Below are positions 19,301 through 27,400 of a DNA stretch of 64,000 nt, one piece after another (position 1 is the stretch's first letter; each line of letters opens with the position of its first letter). The DNA is from Dyadobacter frigoris (GTDB lineage Bacteria; Bacteroidota; Bacteroidia; Cytophagales; Spirosomataceae). The stretch is taken from contig NZ_SZVO01000019.1 of the NCBI RefSeq assembly GCF_005280585.1, positions 62,001 to 126,000 of the forward strand, in the 5' to 3' direction. Under the pieces are notes generated by a model, which did not search any database, had not been told where the DNA came from, and saw only the letters and a program-made list of their open reading frames with translations. The position numbers were made by a program, and so were the translations under genes.

Positions 19301-19631
19301 CCGCCCATAGCAAAATCATTACGACCAAAACCATGAACAGAGACGACAACATGGTACCCAGACTTAGTTTTTCAAGTACCAGATGATGTTCGTAATGTTC
19401 ATAAATTTGTCCGGCAACCATCACCGCAAGAGCGGCTGCAATGTAGGCAAGAGGCAAAGAAGATTCAGGATGATTTTCAAGCAATAATATATTGGACGAA
19501 ACGTAAACAAGGGTCGTTCCGACATTGATAAAAAAGTTATGAAAAAAGAAGAGAAGCGTCTGTGGGTTTACTGTATTAAAAAATCTACTTTTTGTAATGG
19601 CTGATATCATATTTGTTGAAAAGCTAGTCAC
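16377..19631 (-). CDS. Nucleotide-translocase-like membrane protein with HEAT repeats and cyclic-nucleotide-binding domain
   Basis: A 1084-residue three-part protein. Residues 1 to about 420 contain about twelve hydrophobic helices of MFS or ADP/ATP-translocase (Npt/NTT) type. Residues of about 430-930 form a helical HEAT-like region, with repeats such as PSELVRLKTLEALVQTG and LDIVRGAVMGARQSG. The last 115 residues are a cyclic-nucleotide-binding domain with the phosphate-binding cassette FGELALLDTEPRSAS (1020-1034, Glu1022 and Arg1031). That is the canonical cAMP/cGMP cassette, so ligand binding is likely. Multi-domain NTT proteins like this are known in free-living bacteria, but what they transport is not. 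Its gene converges with the adenylate cyclase operon, which suggests cAMP gating; this is inference. Confidence 0.88.
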   Translation of the reverse strand: MTSFSTNMISAITKSRFFNTVNPQTLLFFFHNFFINVGTTLVYVSSNILLLENHPESSLPLAYIAAALAVMVAGQIYEHYEHHLVLEKLSLGTMLSSLFMVLVVMILLWAGHGMATAIAIMVGYRIIYLLINLEFWGLSAIVFDVRQSKRLFSVIGSGDMPAKALGAVLAVIIHSPSVLMILLGVSLVCFALAFYTQKLTFKYTVIPNPHHARPRQSGLSDSKFVQKYFSGNRLLTALCLGTIAIAAAATWIEYHFFVNVKYKFHSQHDTIIFIGSLLTATYVISTFVKLLFSGKIVERFGVKLTLYLLPLTTVFTSLGLIISSYFRTDEPSLLVYYCIAYLLFELVRRTLFDPVFLVFFQPLSTKNRLKGHTLAKGFYEPLGMLIAGILLWVIYTMKWSNIGLTFDLSLFFSLAALLIFRKAYGEYVLELKSAISKRFLKSGEMASPGEALPIIRENLKSEKKEEVINAIAWLVKNKPSTFSKNTDFLLKNPSELVRLKTLEALVQTGKYQPTESFYNYIENETDTPSQTLAVQIAAASDSLTSEKLVHYLSHSDLDIVRGAVMGARQSGKSPTLLRQTINDLFLSLNEDARLTALDCVESIDIEPYRIQIKNALKQDNLRIQKRAIEVIGISGDKAMVHDLQPFLTGSLSKTTSLALVKSGETGTMILLEWLNRTSSQKDLLSFLKAAEKQPNPAILPVLFNLLTRIYQSKENSNAGSPLTLRVHTAALRTLTHYILNDEYKLPLQEFMEVELSHAYQILSATENETENLIWQSSLQYELQQTNQRLFHLFMLLYDKDTVQNAWKGIKHASQEKRANSLEMIESLLPRDLYPSLRALFEDIPLAKKLEALRQYLNIQDGRQSFISYVLKQKENYFTSWTIALAIEKWTPQNVEIATLETFAGHPVRLLREAVQRAYLKFPNYSFSTTALNTMKHAENAQQISEMERVIVLKNTKLFSQTPENVLSSIAPIMKEVIYQEGQEIFAKGDPGDSMFIIYSGEIGIYDGPKQLALFDKGEIFGELALLDTEPRSASTVAESDVLLFRVDQEDFFELMEERDEILRNVLRILCQRIRVQNEKMRAAV

Positions 19632-19790
19632 TCATGTAAAATAAACACTTATTCTGCCTTTTAAAAACAGAAACTGTTCAGGAAGTCATGATTTTTGCAG
19701 AAATTTGAAATTACGGATTTTCACTTCTATAAAAATTAGAAACTGTTTAGCAGGATTCTGATGAAAAATTGAATTAAAATATACCCAGTT

Positions 19791-20159
19791 ATGAAGATTA
19801 GTTTCAAACGGATTGATCACGTTATGCTTTGTTTTCCGGAAGGGCAGGAAAAAGAAGCGAGAAGATTTTATGAAGAAGTTTTAGGTCTGGAAGAAATCAT
19901 TGATCCCGACCGGCCACATTTGAGAGGAGCAATTTGGTATCAAATGGGAAATATACAGTTGCATTTAATGACAGATCATGGCAGCAATTCTTCGGAACGT
20001 CATCCTGCTTTTGAAATTGATAATCTGGAAGAATCACGTCAGCTATTGGAAAGCCATGGTATTGCTGTAAAAAATTTAACACCAATCCCAGGCAGAAACA
20101 GATTTTCATTCCGTGATCCGTTTGATAATAGAATCGAATTTCTGCAATACGTGGACTAA
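19791..20159 (+). CDS. VOC-superfamily (glyoxalase/dioxygenase-like) protein
   Basis: A 122-residue protein of the vicinal oxygen chelate fold. The first half has FKRIDHVMLCFPEG and FYEEVLGLEEI; the second has FEIDNLEESRQLLESHGI and ends FRDPFDNRIEFLQY, a typical VOC close. Candidate metal ligands are His10 (IDHV), a His in the QLHLM segment and Glu in RIEFLQ. The family includes glyoxalase I, extradiol dioxygenases and antibiotic-resistance proteins; substrate unknown here. Single gene with its own terminator. Confidence 0.85.
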   Translation: MKISFKRIDHVMLCFPEGQEKEARRFYEEVLGLEEIIDPDRPHLRGAIWYQMGNIQLHLMTDHGSNSSERHPAFEIDNLEESRQLLESHGIAVKNLTPIPGRNRFSFRDPFDNRIEFLQYVD

Positions 20160-20240
20160 CTGTTGGCTGTTAGCTACTAGCGTTTAGCATGTCGCCCGGA
20201 GAAATGAACTTGATAAAAGAATTTTGTTTTTCTTAACAAA

Positions 20241-20275
20241 AAATGCCGAATGAGGGAACTCATCCGGCATTTTTC
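20241..20275. terminator. Bidirectional intrinsic terminator
   Basis: A 14-bp stem with one A-C mismatch (20241-20254 with 20259-20272), a 4-base GGAA loop and A/T runs on both sides. It lies between the converging VOC and enolase-superfamily genes. Confidence 0.85.
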
Positions 20276-20280
20276 AATTT

Positions 20281-20327
20281 TTAACCATTAACCATTAACC
20301 ATTAACCATTAACCATTAACCATTAAC
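20281..20327. repeat. Tandem heptamer repeat (TTAACCA), 6.7 copies
   Basis: Six perfect copies of TTAACCA plus a partial one, directly after the terminator. The last partial copy contains the stop codon (20323-20325) of the minus-strand enolase-superfamily gene. Copy number is likely to vary by slippage, but changes would fall after the stop. Confidence 0.95.
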
Positions 20328-21807
20328 TCCATAAACGGTCGTGAGAACGTTTGTCGTTCCATTGATCAGTAGGGGCGAAGTAGGATTTGTCTTTTGGTGT
20401 AAGATGTTTTTTGACTTCTTCATCTACCAGCTCAATGCCTAATCCCGGTGCTTCCAAAGGAACATTGGCATAACCTTTTTCAATCAGTTTTCTACCGTCT
20501 GTTGTTTTAACAATACTTTCCCACCACGGCACATCTACCGAGTGATGTTCAAGGGCAAGGAAATTCTGTGTCGCAGCAGCGCAATGTACGTTGGCCATAA
20601 AACTGACAGGAGAGCCTGCAAAGTGCATTGCCATCGCAATGCCATGATCCTCAGCATAATCGCCAATTCTTTTTGTTTCCAGAAGTCCGCCTGATGAGGC
20701 AAGATCCGGGTGGATGATGTCAACTGCACGTGCTTCAATCAAGGGTTGGAAACCTTCTTTCAGGAAAATATCTTCGCCTGTAAGTGTCGGTGTATCAAGC
20801 GCTTCTGAAATTTGTTTCCACTGATCAGTATATTGCCATGGCACCATATCTTCGAGCCATGCCAATCTGTATTTATCCAAAGCTTTTCCTAGACGAATGG
20901 CGTTATTTAAGTCAAAGTGACCGTAATGATCGGATGAAATCGGCATTTCGTAACCAACAATACTACGGACATCTTCCACTACTTTTGCCATTTCTTCCAA
21001 ACCTTTTGGTGTGATTTGAATGGCGGTAAAAGGATGTTTTGTATTAGCATAAGAGTTATAGTCACCCGACCATTGTGAAAATCCACCGCCCCATACTTTA
21101 TTATTTACAACCGAACCCTCTTTACCTTTCAGCATACCAATTGAAATATCCATTTTCAACCAGGTATAACCTTGTGTTTCGGTACGGAATTTTATCTTTT
21201 GTTTGAATTCGTCCAGACTTTCAAATTCCGGGGTATCAGCATATAATCTTACTTTATCACGGTACCGACCGCCAAGTAATTGCCAGCAAGGAACGTTATA
21301 AGCTTTTCCGCAAAGATCCCAAAGCGCCATTTCTACACCGCAAACACCGCCAGCCTGGCGACCGTGCATACCAAACTGTTTGATGGTTTTGAATAGCATT
21401 TCCACGTTGCATGGATTTTCGCCTAAAAGTCTGCTTTTCAGCATCAGCGCATAACGTTCATCCGCACCATCACGAACTTCACCCAAACCATAAATTCCCT
21501 GATTTGTATCAATACGGATAATAGGGGTACGTCCAACGTTTTGAATAACACAATAGCGGATATCGGTTATTTTTAGTTCAGAAGGTTTTGAAGCACGGTT
21601 TACTTTTGAAGTAGCCTGTGCGACAGTATCTTCAATCGACATTGACATGAAACTGCCCAGCGCAATGCCGCCAACGGCTGATTTTCTCAAAAAGTTACGG
21701 CGACTATCCTTCGTTGCCGGATTACTTATTTCAGTTTGTACTGCAAGCTTTTCAGCTTTTTCAACTTCTTTGTTAGATGCAATGATCTGCTTTAAGATAC
21801 TCTTCAT
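20323..21807 (-). CDS. Tat-exported mandelate racemase/muconate lactonizing-type enzyme
   Basis: A 494-residue enolase-superfamily enzyme. A twin-arginine signal (DSRRNFLRKSAVGGIALG, about residues 34-51) shows export of the folded protein. In the barrel domain the three metal ligands are the Asp in ISSDHYGHF, the Glu in WLEDMVPW and the Glu in LTGEDIF. A basic residue is in WLKMDIS, and HPDLASSGG and AMHFAGSPV supply the later acid and His. The superfamily dehydrates or epimerises sugar acids; the HPD...H pattern fits a sugar-acid dehydratase. It is last in a run SusC-SusD-RraA-like, so it probably works on the imported compound in the periplasm. The exact acid is unknown. Confidence 0.85.
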   Translation of the reverse strand: MKSILKQIIASNKEVEKAEKLAVQTEISNPATKDSRRNFLRKSAVGGIALGSFMSMSIEDTVAQATSKVNRASKPSELKITDIRYCVIQNVGRTPIIRIDTNQGIYGLGEVRDGADERYALMLKSRLLGENPCNVEMLFKTIKQFGMHGRQAGGVCGVEMALWDLCGKAYNVPCWQLLGGRYRDKVRLYADTPEFESLDEFKQKIKFRTETQGYTWLKMDISIGMLKGKEGSVVNNKVWGGGFSQWSGDYNSYANTKHPFTAIQITPKGLEEMAKVVEDVRSIVGYEMPISSDHYGHFDLNNAIRLGKALDKYRLAWLEDMVPWQYTDQWKQISEALDTPTLTGEDIFLKEGFQPLIEARAVDIIHPDLASSGGLLETKRIGDYAEDHGIAMAMHFAGSPVSFMANVHCAAATQNFLALEHHSVDVPWWESIVKTTDGRKLIEKGYANVPLEAPGLGIELVDEEVKKHLTPKDKSYFAPTDQWNDKRSHDRLWS

Positions 21808-21863
21808 GATATAAGATATTTAGGAAATTAATATTTTAAAAGTCCGAAAGCCGATAGCTTTTT

Positions 21864-22796
21864 TTAATAATTGCGTTCTTTCAGATAATCGTCAAGTTCT
21901 TTTTTGCTCATTGGAAGGCGGCCCGGATAGGAATTAACCCATTTCAGGAAATCTTTTGAAATAGCGTCAGTCCATTTGGTATCGATTTCACCCGGTGTAT
22001 ATTTTCCTTCTCTAAGTCTTTGATGACCAAATTCATCACGAAGCGCAGTTACTTCGGAAGTCAAAACCAGTTCTTCTACCAAATGCGCGGGGATGAAAAT
22101 AGTACCATATTTTTTTGCCAGAACAACATCGCCTGGTAACACAATTGCGCGGCCAATTCTGATAGGAACGTTAATCCCCGAAAGCATCATTTGCTGGATA
22201 TACGAAGGATCAGAACCCTTAATCCATGCATTATATCCTTTGATTTCGCTTAGACCTTCCACATCACGAACCGAACCGTAGAATATGGTTCCTCTTTTGG
22301 ATTTGGCATAAATGGAATTCCCAAGATTATCTCCGATCAGCGTTCCGTCTGCAATTTTTCCGTAGCCGTCGGCTACGTATACGTCGCCATTTGTAAGCAC
22401 ATCAATAGGCCAGGAGTTTGTTCCGCCCGCAGGATTGCGGCCTTCCTTTTTACCGGTTTCCTTGATGTAATCCTGCAAATCAGGACGAAGCGGTACATAT
22501 TGTGCAGTCACAACACGACCAGTCATGGAGCTGTCAGGATGAATTAATTGCCAGTCACCTTCGTATTGATTTTGATAACCTTTATTCCGTAAAACGCCCC
22601 AGGCTTCTTCAATGGAGATGTTTTTCAAACGGGCCAAGATTGCATCAGAAACTTTTGGACGGCCATCTGCGGACCGTTCACCTTTCCAATTTGCAGTTAA
22701 AGCTTTAATCTGGTCAGCGGTTGGAGAAATGGGTTGTGCATGACTTAAAAAGGAAGCAAATAAAAGTGCCGGCAACAGCATTGTTTTTTTTAACAT
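21864..22796 (-). CDS. RraA-family protein (HMG/CHA aldolase-like), exported
   Basis: A 310-residue protein with an N-terminal signal peptide (MLKKTMLLPALLFASFLSHAQ). The RraA/HMG-aldolase core is clear: GDNLGNSIYAKSKRG followed by GSVRDVEGL, in which the Arg binds substrate and the Asp binds metal in characterised aldolases. Bacterial homologues cleave oxo-acids such as 4-hydroxy-4-methyl-2-oxoglutarate or act as RNase E inhibitors; an exported form next to an exported enolase-superfamily enzyme points to catabolism. It sits 56 bases upstream of that gene and 81 bases after SusD. The name menG/RraA would be misleading. Confidence 0.82.
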   Translation of the reverse strand: MLKKTMLLPALLFASFLSHAQPISPTADQIKALTANWKGERSADGRPKVSDAILARLKNISIEEAWGVLRNKGYQNQYEGDWQLIHPDSSMTGRVVTAQYVPLRPDLQDYIKETGKKEGRNPAGGTNSWPIDVLTNGDVYVADGYGKIADGTLIGDNLGNSIYAKSKRGTIFYGSVRDVEGLSEIKGYNAWIKGSDPSYIQQMMLSGINVPIRIGRAIVLPGDVVLAKKYGTIFIPAHLVEELVLTSEVTALRDEFGHQRLREGKYTPGEIDTKWTDAISKDFLKWVNSYPGRLPMSKKELDDYLKERNY

Positions 22797-22833
22797 AGGT
22801 AAGGTAGGTTTAAGTAAAAATTAACTGATCAGG

Positions 22834-22864
22834 AACACAGGCGGTTTTGGACACCGCCTGTGTT
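22834..22864 (-). terminator. Intercistronic hairpin between SusD and RraA-like genes
   Basis: A perfect 12-bp stem (22834-22845 with 22853-22864) and a 7-base loop. There is no T-run on the minus-strand exit side, so partial termination or mRNA 3'-end protection is as likely as full termination. Confidence 0.6.
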
Positions 22865-22877
22865 AATTATTGCAAGA

Positions 22878-24422
22878 TTATTTATCCCAAAAAATATGAG
22901 TGCCCAATTCATCAGCACCCTGACGAGCAATTGCTTCATTATAATTTACCGTATTCACAGATTTTTCACGAACCGGATAAACCAGTCTGCGAATAAAATC
23001 TTTCACCGAAGGATCTGCTCCCGGATATGGATTTTTAGTAAGTGCCGGGAATCCACTTCTGCGGAAATTTGCCCAGGCTTCCGCACCATTCAGGAATGAA
23101 GAAACCCAGTATTGTGTGTTAATCAGGCTTAATGCATTAGCCGCATTAAATGGATTGGAGACCAGATAAGCATCCTGGCTGGTCGTTGGAATGACGGCGG
23201 AAACATCAAACTGCGCCATTTGATTCATGTGAGCTCTTACACCTGCCTCGTAATACGTTTTTGCATCACCCGAAATATATCCTCTTGTCGCAGCCTCAGC
23301 TAACAGCAGCTGTGTTTGAGAATATGTAATTAAGAATTCAGGAGCATCAATTTTACCTAGTGTCCGACGGTTTATTTGTGAGTAATTGAAAGCAGAACCT
23401 GTTTTCCCCGGAAATCCGGGTGCAGTCGCGATCGTTGATTCGTTATAGCCGTATGGCATGCCCAACTGATCGGCTGGCTCGGTATTTTCAGCTCCGGCAG
23501 TTGCCAATGGATTGGCAGGAATTGCATATTTTACCGAAAGAACTCTTATCCGGGGATCAGAAGTTGTTTTTAAATAATCGATAAATGGTTTTCCAAGATA
23601 AACGTTTGCTCTTTCAGTTCCCTGGAAAAAGTTTGCATTCGGATTGTTGAAAGTAGTGTTGAAAGCAATGTAAGCGTTATCTGTGTTAGCAGTCATTACG
23701 CCGCCGTTTGCGGGATCAACAGCTCTTGTGATATAAGATTTTGCTTTTGTTTCATCCACTTTTATCAGGCGCATCGCGGCACGGAGTAAAAGCGAGTTCC
23801 CAAGTTTTTTCCACTGGGCTATGTTTCCTTTGTAAAACAAATCGCCGGTTTCAATACTTTTTGTAGCGTCCAAAGCTTTTGTTGCTTCATCCAATTCTTT
23901 CAAAATATCATCGTAGATCAATTTTTGATCGTCATATTTCGGAAGATTTATTCCATCAGAATAACCTTTTGCAGAGTCAAAATAAGGAACGTCACCATAA
24001 GTATCAACCAAAACCATAAACACATAAGCTTTCCAGATTCTTGCCATTTGATAAATGTTGGCCCGAAGAGGATTATCTTTTGTTAACGTCATAATCGTTT
24101 TAAGCAAATTCACTGGTCCGCTTCCTGTGTTTGTTCCGATATACATCGAATTGAACAAAGCATTGGTGTTTGGATCATAAACGATATTATGATTTCCACC
24201 TTCCAGAACGCCTGTATATGGCGTATTGATTTGCTGAACAATTTCACTCTGATAGTAAAAAGTAGGAACCGCAGCGCTGAATTGTGCATTGGAAAAAAGA
24301 TAGGCCGGATCGGTCGTCGTTGCCAGTACCGGGTTTTTATTTACATCTTCAAAACCGCTGTCGCACGAACTTGCGCCAAACAACAAGCCCACCACTGTAA
24401 GGTATATTTGTATTTTTTTCAT
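22878..24422 (-). CDS. SusD/RagB-family nutrient-binding outer-membrane lipoprotein
   Basis: A 514-residue SusD-like protein. The signal ends at a lipobox (LLFGASSC, Cys about residue 20), so it is anchored in the outer membrane facing out. The helical TPR-like scaffold typical of SusD-like_2 members is visible (WKAYVFMVLVDTYGDVPYFD; KKLGNSLLLRAAMRLIKV; FLITYSQTQLLLAEAATRGY). It lies 18 bases after the SusC partner and should form the lid over it, capturing substrate. The substrate is unknown; the genes that follow suggest a sugar acid or oligosaccharide. Confidence 0.92.
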   Translation of the reverse strand: MKKIQIYLTVVGLLFGASSCDSGFEDVNKNPVLATTTDPAYLFSNAQFSAAVPTFYYQSEIVQQINTPYTGVLEGGNHNIVYDPNTNALFNSMYIGTNTGSGPVNLLKTIMTLTKDNPLRANIYQMARIWKAYVFMVLVDTYGDVPYFDSAKGYSDGINLPKYDDQKLIYDDILKELDEATKALDATKSIETGDLFYKGNIAQWKKLGNSLLLRAAMRLIKVDETKAKSYITRAVDPANGGVMTANTDNAYIAFNTTFNNPNANFFQGTERANVYLGKPFIDYLKTTSDPRIRVLSVKYAIPANPLATAGAENTEPADQLGMPYGYNESTIATAPGFPGKTGSAFNYSQINRRTLGKIDAPEFLITYSQTQLLLAEAATRGYISGDAKTYYEAGVRAHMNQMAQFDVSAVIPTTSQDAYLVSNPFNAANALSLINTQYWVSSFLNGAEAWANFRRSGFPALTKNPYPGADPSVKDFIRRLVYPVREKSVNTVNYNEAIARQGADELGTHIFWDK

Positions 24423-24440
24423 GTCGGTCTTTTAAAAAAG

Positions 24441-27400
24441 TTATAGCTTGATGTTCAGGTTTAATCCGTAGCTTCTTGTTGTAGGAAGCGTGTGGGTTTC
24501 AATTCCCTGAAGATTATCAGATGAAGAAACTTGCGCCTCAGGATCAAGGTTATCAATATATTTCTTGATCAGCCAGACGTTGTTTACCATTGCCGAAATT
24601 GTCAATCCTTTGATAAACGATTTCTTAACATAACGGGAAAGATCATATCCGACAGAAAGTGTTCTCCATCTCACAAAGCTTCCATTGTACATAAAAGGCG
24701 TTGCAATGTTTGTACTGCGGTAAGCGGTGTAGAATTGTTCCGCTTCAACTTTCGTCGTATTAGGCGAGCCATCAGCATTTACACCATCAAATAAAACACC
24801 GCCATCACGACCAACCAGGGAAGGTTTTGACAATCCTTCACGTAAAAAGTTAAGGTTGGAGTTCGACATGATTTTGTATCCAGCCTTGAAATCAACCTGT
24901 GTTGTAATACGGAAGCCTTTCACATTGAATGTGTTAAGCCATGCGCCAACCCATTTTGGAATAGCACTTCCAAAGGTTGTCAGGTTACCTTGCTGAGGCA
25001 AACCACCAGCGGTCAGAATTCGTCCCTGTGCATCACGTTTGTAGTCAAATCCTCTTAGAGATGCCAGCGGTTTCCCAACTTCGTGAGAAACAATTCCAAA
25101 AAATTCACCCGTCCCAACGTCAAAACGTGGCTGGCCTTGTGCCAATTCGATTACCTTACTGATGTTATAACTTGCGTTAAAACTGGTTTCCCAGATCAGA
25201 TTTTCTGTTTTAACCGGCACGATGGTCAGCAAAAACTCAATCCCTTTATTTTGAAGTTTACCAATATTTACTTTGGTACCTGAGAATCCGGAAGCATTTG
25301 AAACGTCAACATTCAGGATTTCATCCACAGTGTTTTTACGGTATACCGACATGTCAAGATTTAATCTGCTGTCAAAAGTTTTGAATTCAAGACCCATTTC
25401 GAATTCTTTTACTTTCAGCGGACGAAGATTTGCATTCGGGCTCACGTTGCTGGAAATACTTCCCAAAGCCACGCCGTTGAACGAGTTCGCATTCAAGGCA
25501 TAGTATAAGTTGTTCGAATAAGGATCTGTATCACCGCCCACTTCCGCATAAGCCGCACGAAGTTTACCATAATTCAACCACGAAGGAAGCTGATTAAATG
25601 CCTGGCTGAAAACAAAACTCGCACTAACCGAAGGGTATAAATAACTGTTAGATTGAGGATTCAATGTTGAGAACCAGTCATTTCTTCCTGTTACGTTAAC
25701 ATAAAGAAAGTTTTTGAACGAGAATTCCGCCGCTCCATAAAGTGAGTTAACTTTCTTCTTGCTGTAATTGTAGTTTGGACTTTTGATTTGTCCGTTTCCA
25801 ATTGTGTACAAATCACGGATATAAAAGTTGGTAACTGCTGTTGAAATATTGTCGCTCACCTGAAGAAGCTGGTTTCCACCTAATGTTACATCAATTCCGA
25901 AATCACCGAAAGTATGATTTCCACCAATCAAAAAGTCCATATTTCTTTCCCGGAAAGTAGAAACATCCTGATAGTAGTATCCGTTAAATCCTGTTGTTAC
26001 AGCACCAATAGAACGCGTTCCTGTTGGTCGGTCATAATTGTATGGTCTTGTGTAATAATCTTGTCCGATACGGGCCTGGGCATATAACCACTTTGTGAAC
26101 TCATAGCGCACGGAAGTATTTCCAAAAATCCGGTCGCGTCTTACATTTTCGAAGCGATCATAGGCAACCCAGTATGGATTATTTCTATTGGTGAAACGGG
26201 AAAGTGGTGCTTCATTGCCATTGGCATCTTTCCGTTGTTTAAGCCATGGAACCGCAATACTGGTTGCCAAGGTGTAAATAGTAGTGTTGGCATTCATATC
26301 CTGAAGCCCGATTTGCGGAGGATTATGATTGTATTCGTTTGAATAATTGGCGTTTAATTGAACTGAAAGTTTTGGCGTGAATTTATAATTCAAACCCAGG
26401 TTAAATATTTTTTTATGGTAGTCAGAATTTGGGACAATTGCGTTAGCGTCCGTATTGGCGAAAGATAAACGGAAATTTCCCTTTTCATTGCCTCCTGAAA
26501 GTGCCACAGAATTGGTAAAACTTGTTCCGGTACGGTAAAAATCCTTGATGCGGTTTTTGTTTGCTACATAAGGCTGCATGGAACCGTCAAATTGAGGCGT
26601 CGCTTTGCCATCCATTTTTTCTCCAAAAGAAAATACGCCTGAGCTTTGTGCTTCAGCAGTAGTGGTTGGTCTTTTTCCAAATTCTCCCTGACCGTAGTCA
26701 TATTGAAAATTTGTGTAATCCAAAGCCTCCTGTGCCTGGAAATTTGAATTGACTTCTACACCGATACCCGTGCTTTTTGTACCTGTTTTTGTTGTTATGA
26801 TAATCGCACCATCCTTCGCACGAAATCCATAAAGCGCAGCGGCCGCTGCACCTTTCAATACAGTCATCGATTCAATATCATCCTGATTGATACTTTGCAA
26901 ACCATCACCTGCATCCGAAGACCCACCTGTTGGGTTACCCGTACCATTTCCGGCTGATCCACCCGCGGATACACTTGTGTTGTTAATCGGTACACCGTTA
27001 ACAATAATCAAAGGTGAGTTGTTTCCACCAAAAGAAGACTGGCCGCGAATACGGATTTTGGTAGATCCACCGGGTCCACTCGCTGGCGGTGAAACGTTCA
27101 AACCGGCAACTTTTCCCTGCAAACTGTTACCCAGGTTGGTCGTGCGGTTTGTTTGCAATTCTTCTGTATTTACAGTGGCTGTGGAGTAACCCAGTTTTTT
27201 TGCATCACGTTTGATACCCAAAGCCGTTACCACAACCATTTCCAGATTTCTAACATCCGGTACCATAGAAACGTCCACATTTGAGCGGTTGCCCACGGTA
27301 ACTTCCTGCGGCGTATATCCAACATAGGAAAAAATCAAAACCGCATTATCATCCGGTATGCTTAGCTGATACGTTCCTTCTGTGTTTGTTGCCGTACCGT

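Noticed and set aside
16377-19631. Calling the large protein a plain MFS transporter or a plain CRP-like regulator
   Set aside because: The membrane part covers less than half of it and the cyclic-nucleotide domain lacks a DNA-binding helix-turn-helix after it.
20281-20327. Short tandem array as a possible CRISPR or replication-origin iteron
   Set aside because: The unit is only 7 bases with no spacers and no AT-rich melting region or initiator gene; it is a simple tandem repeat.
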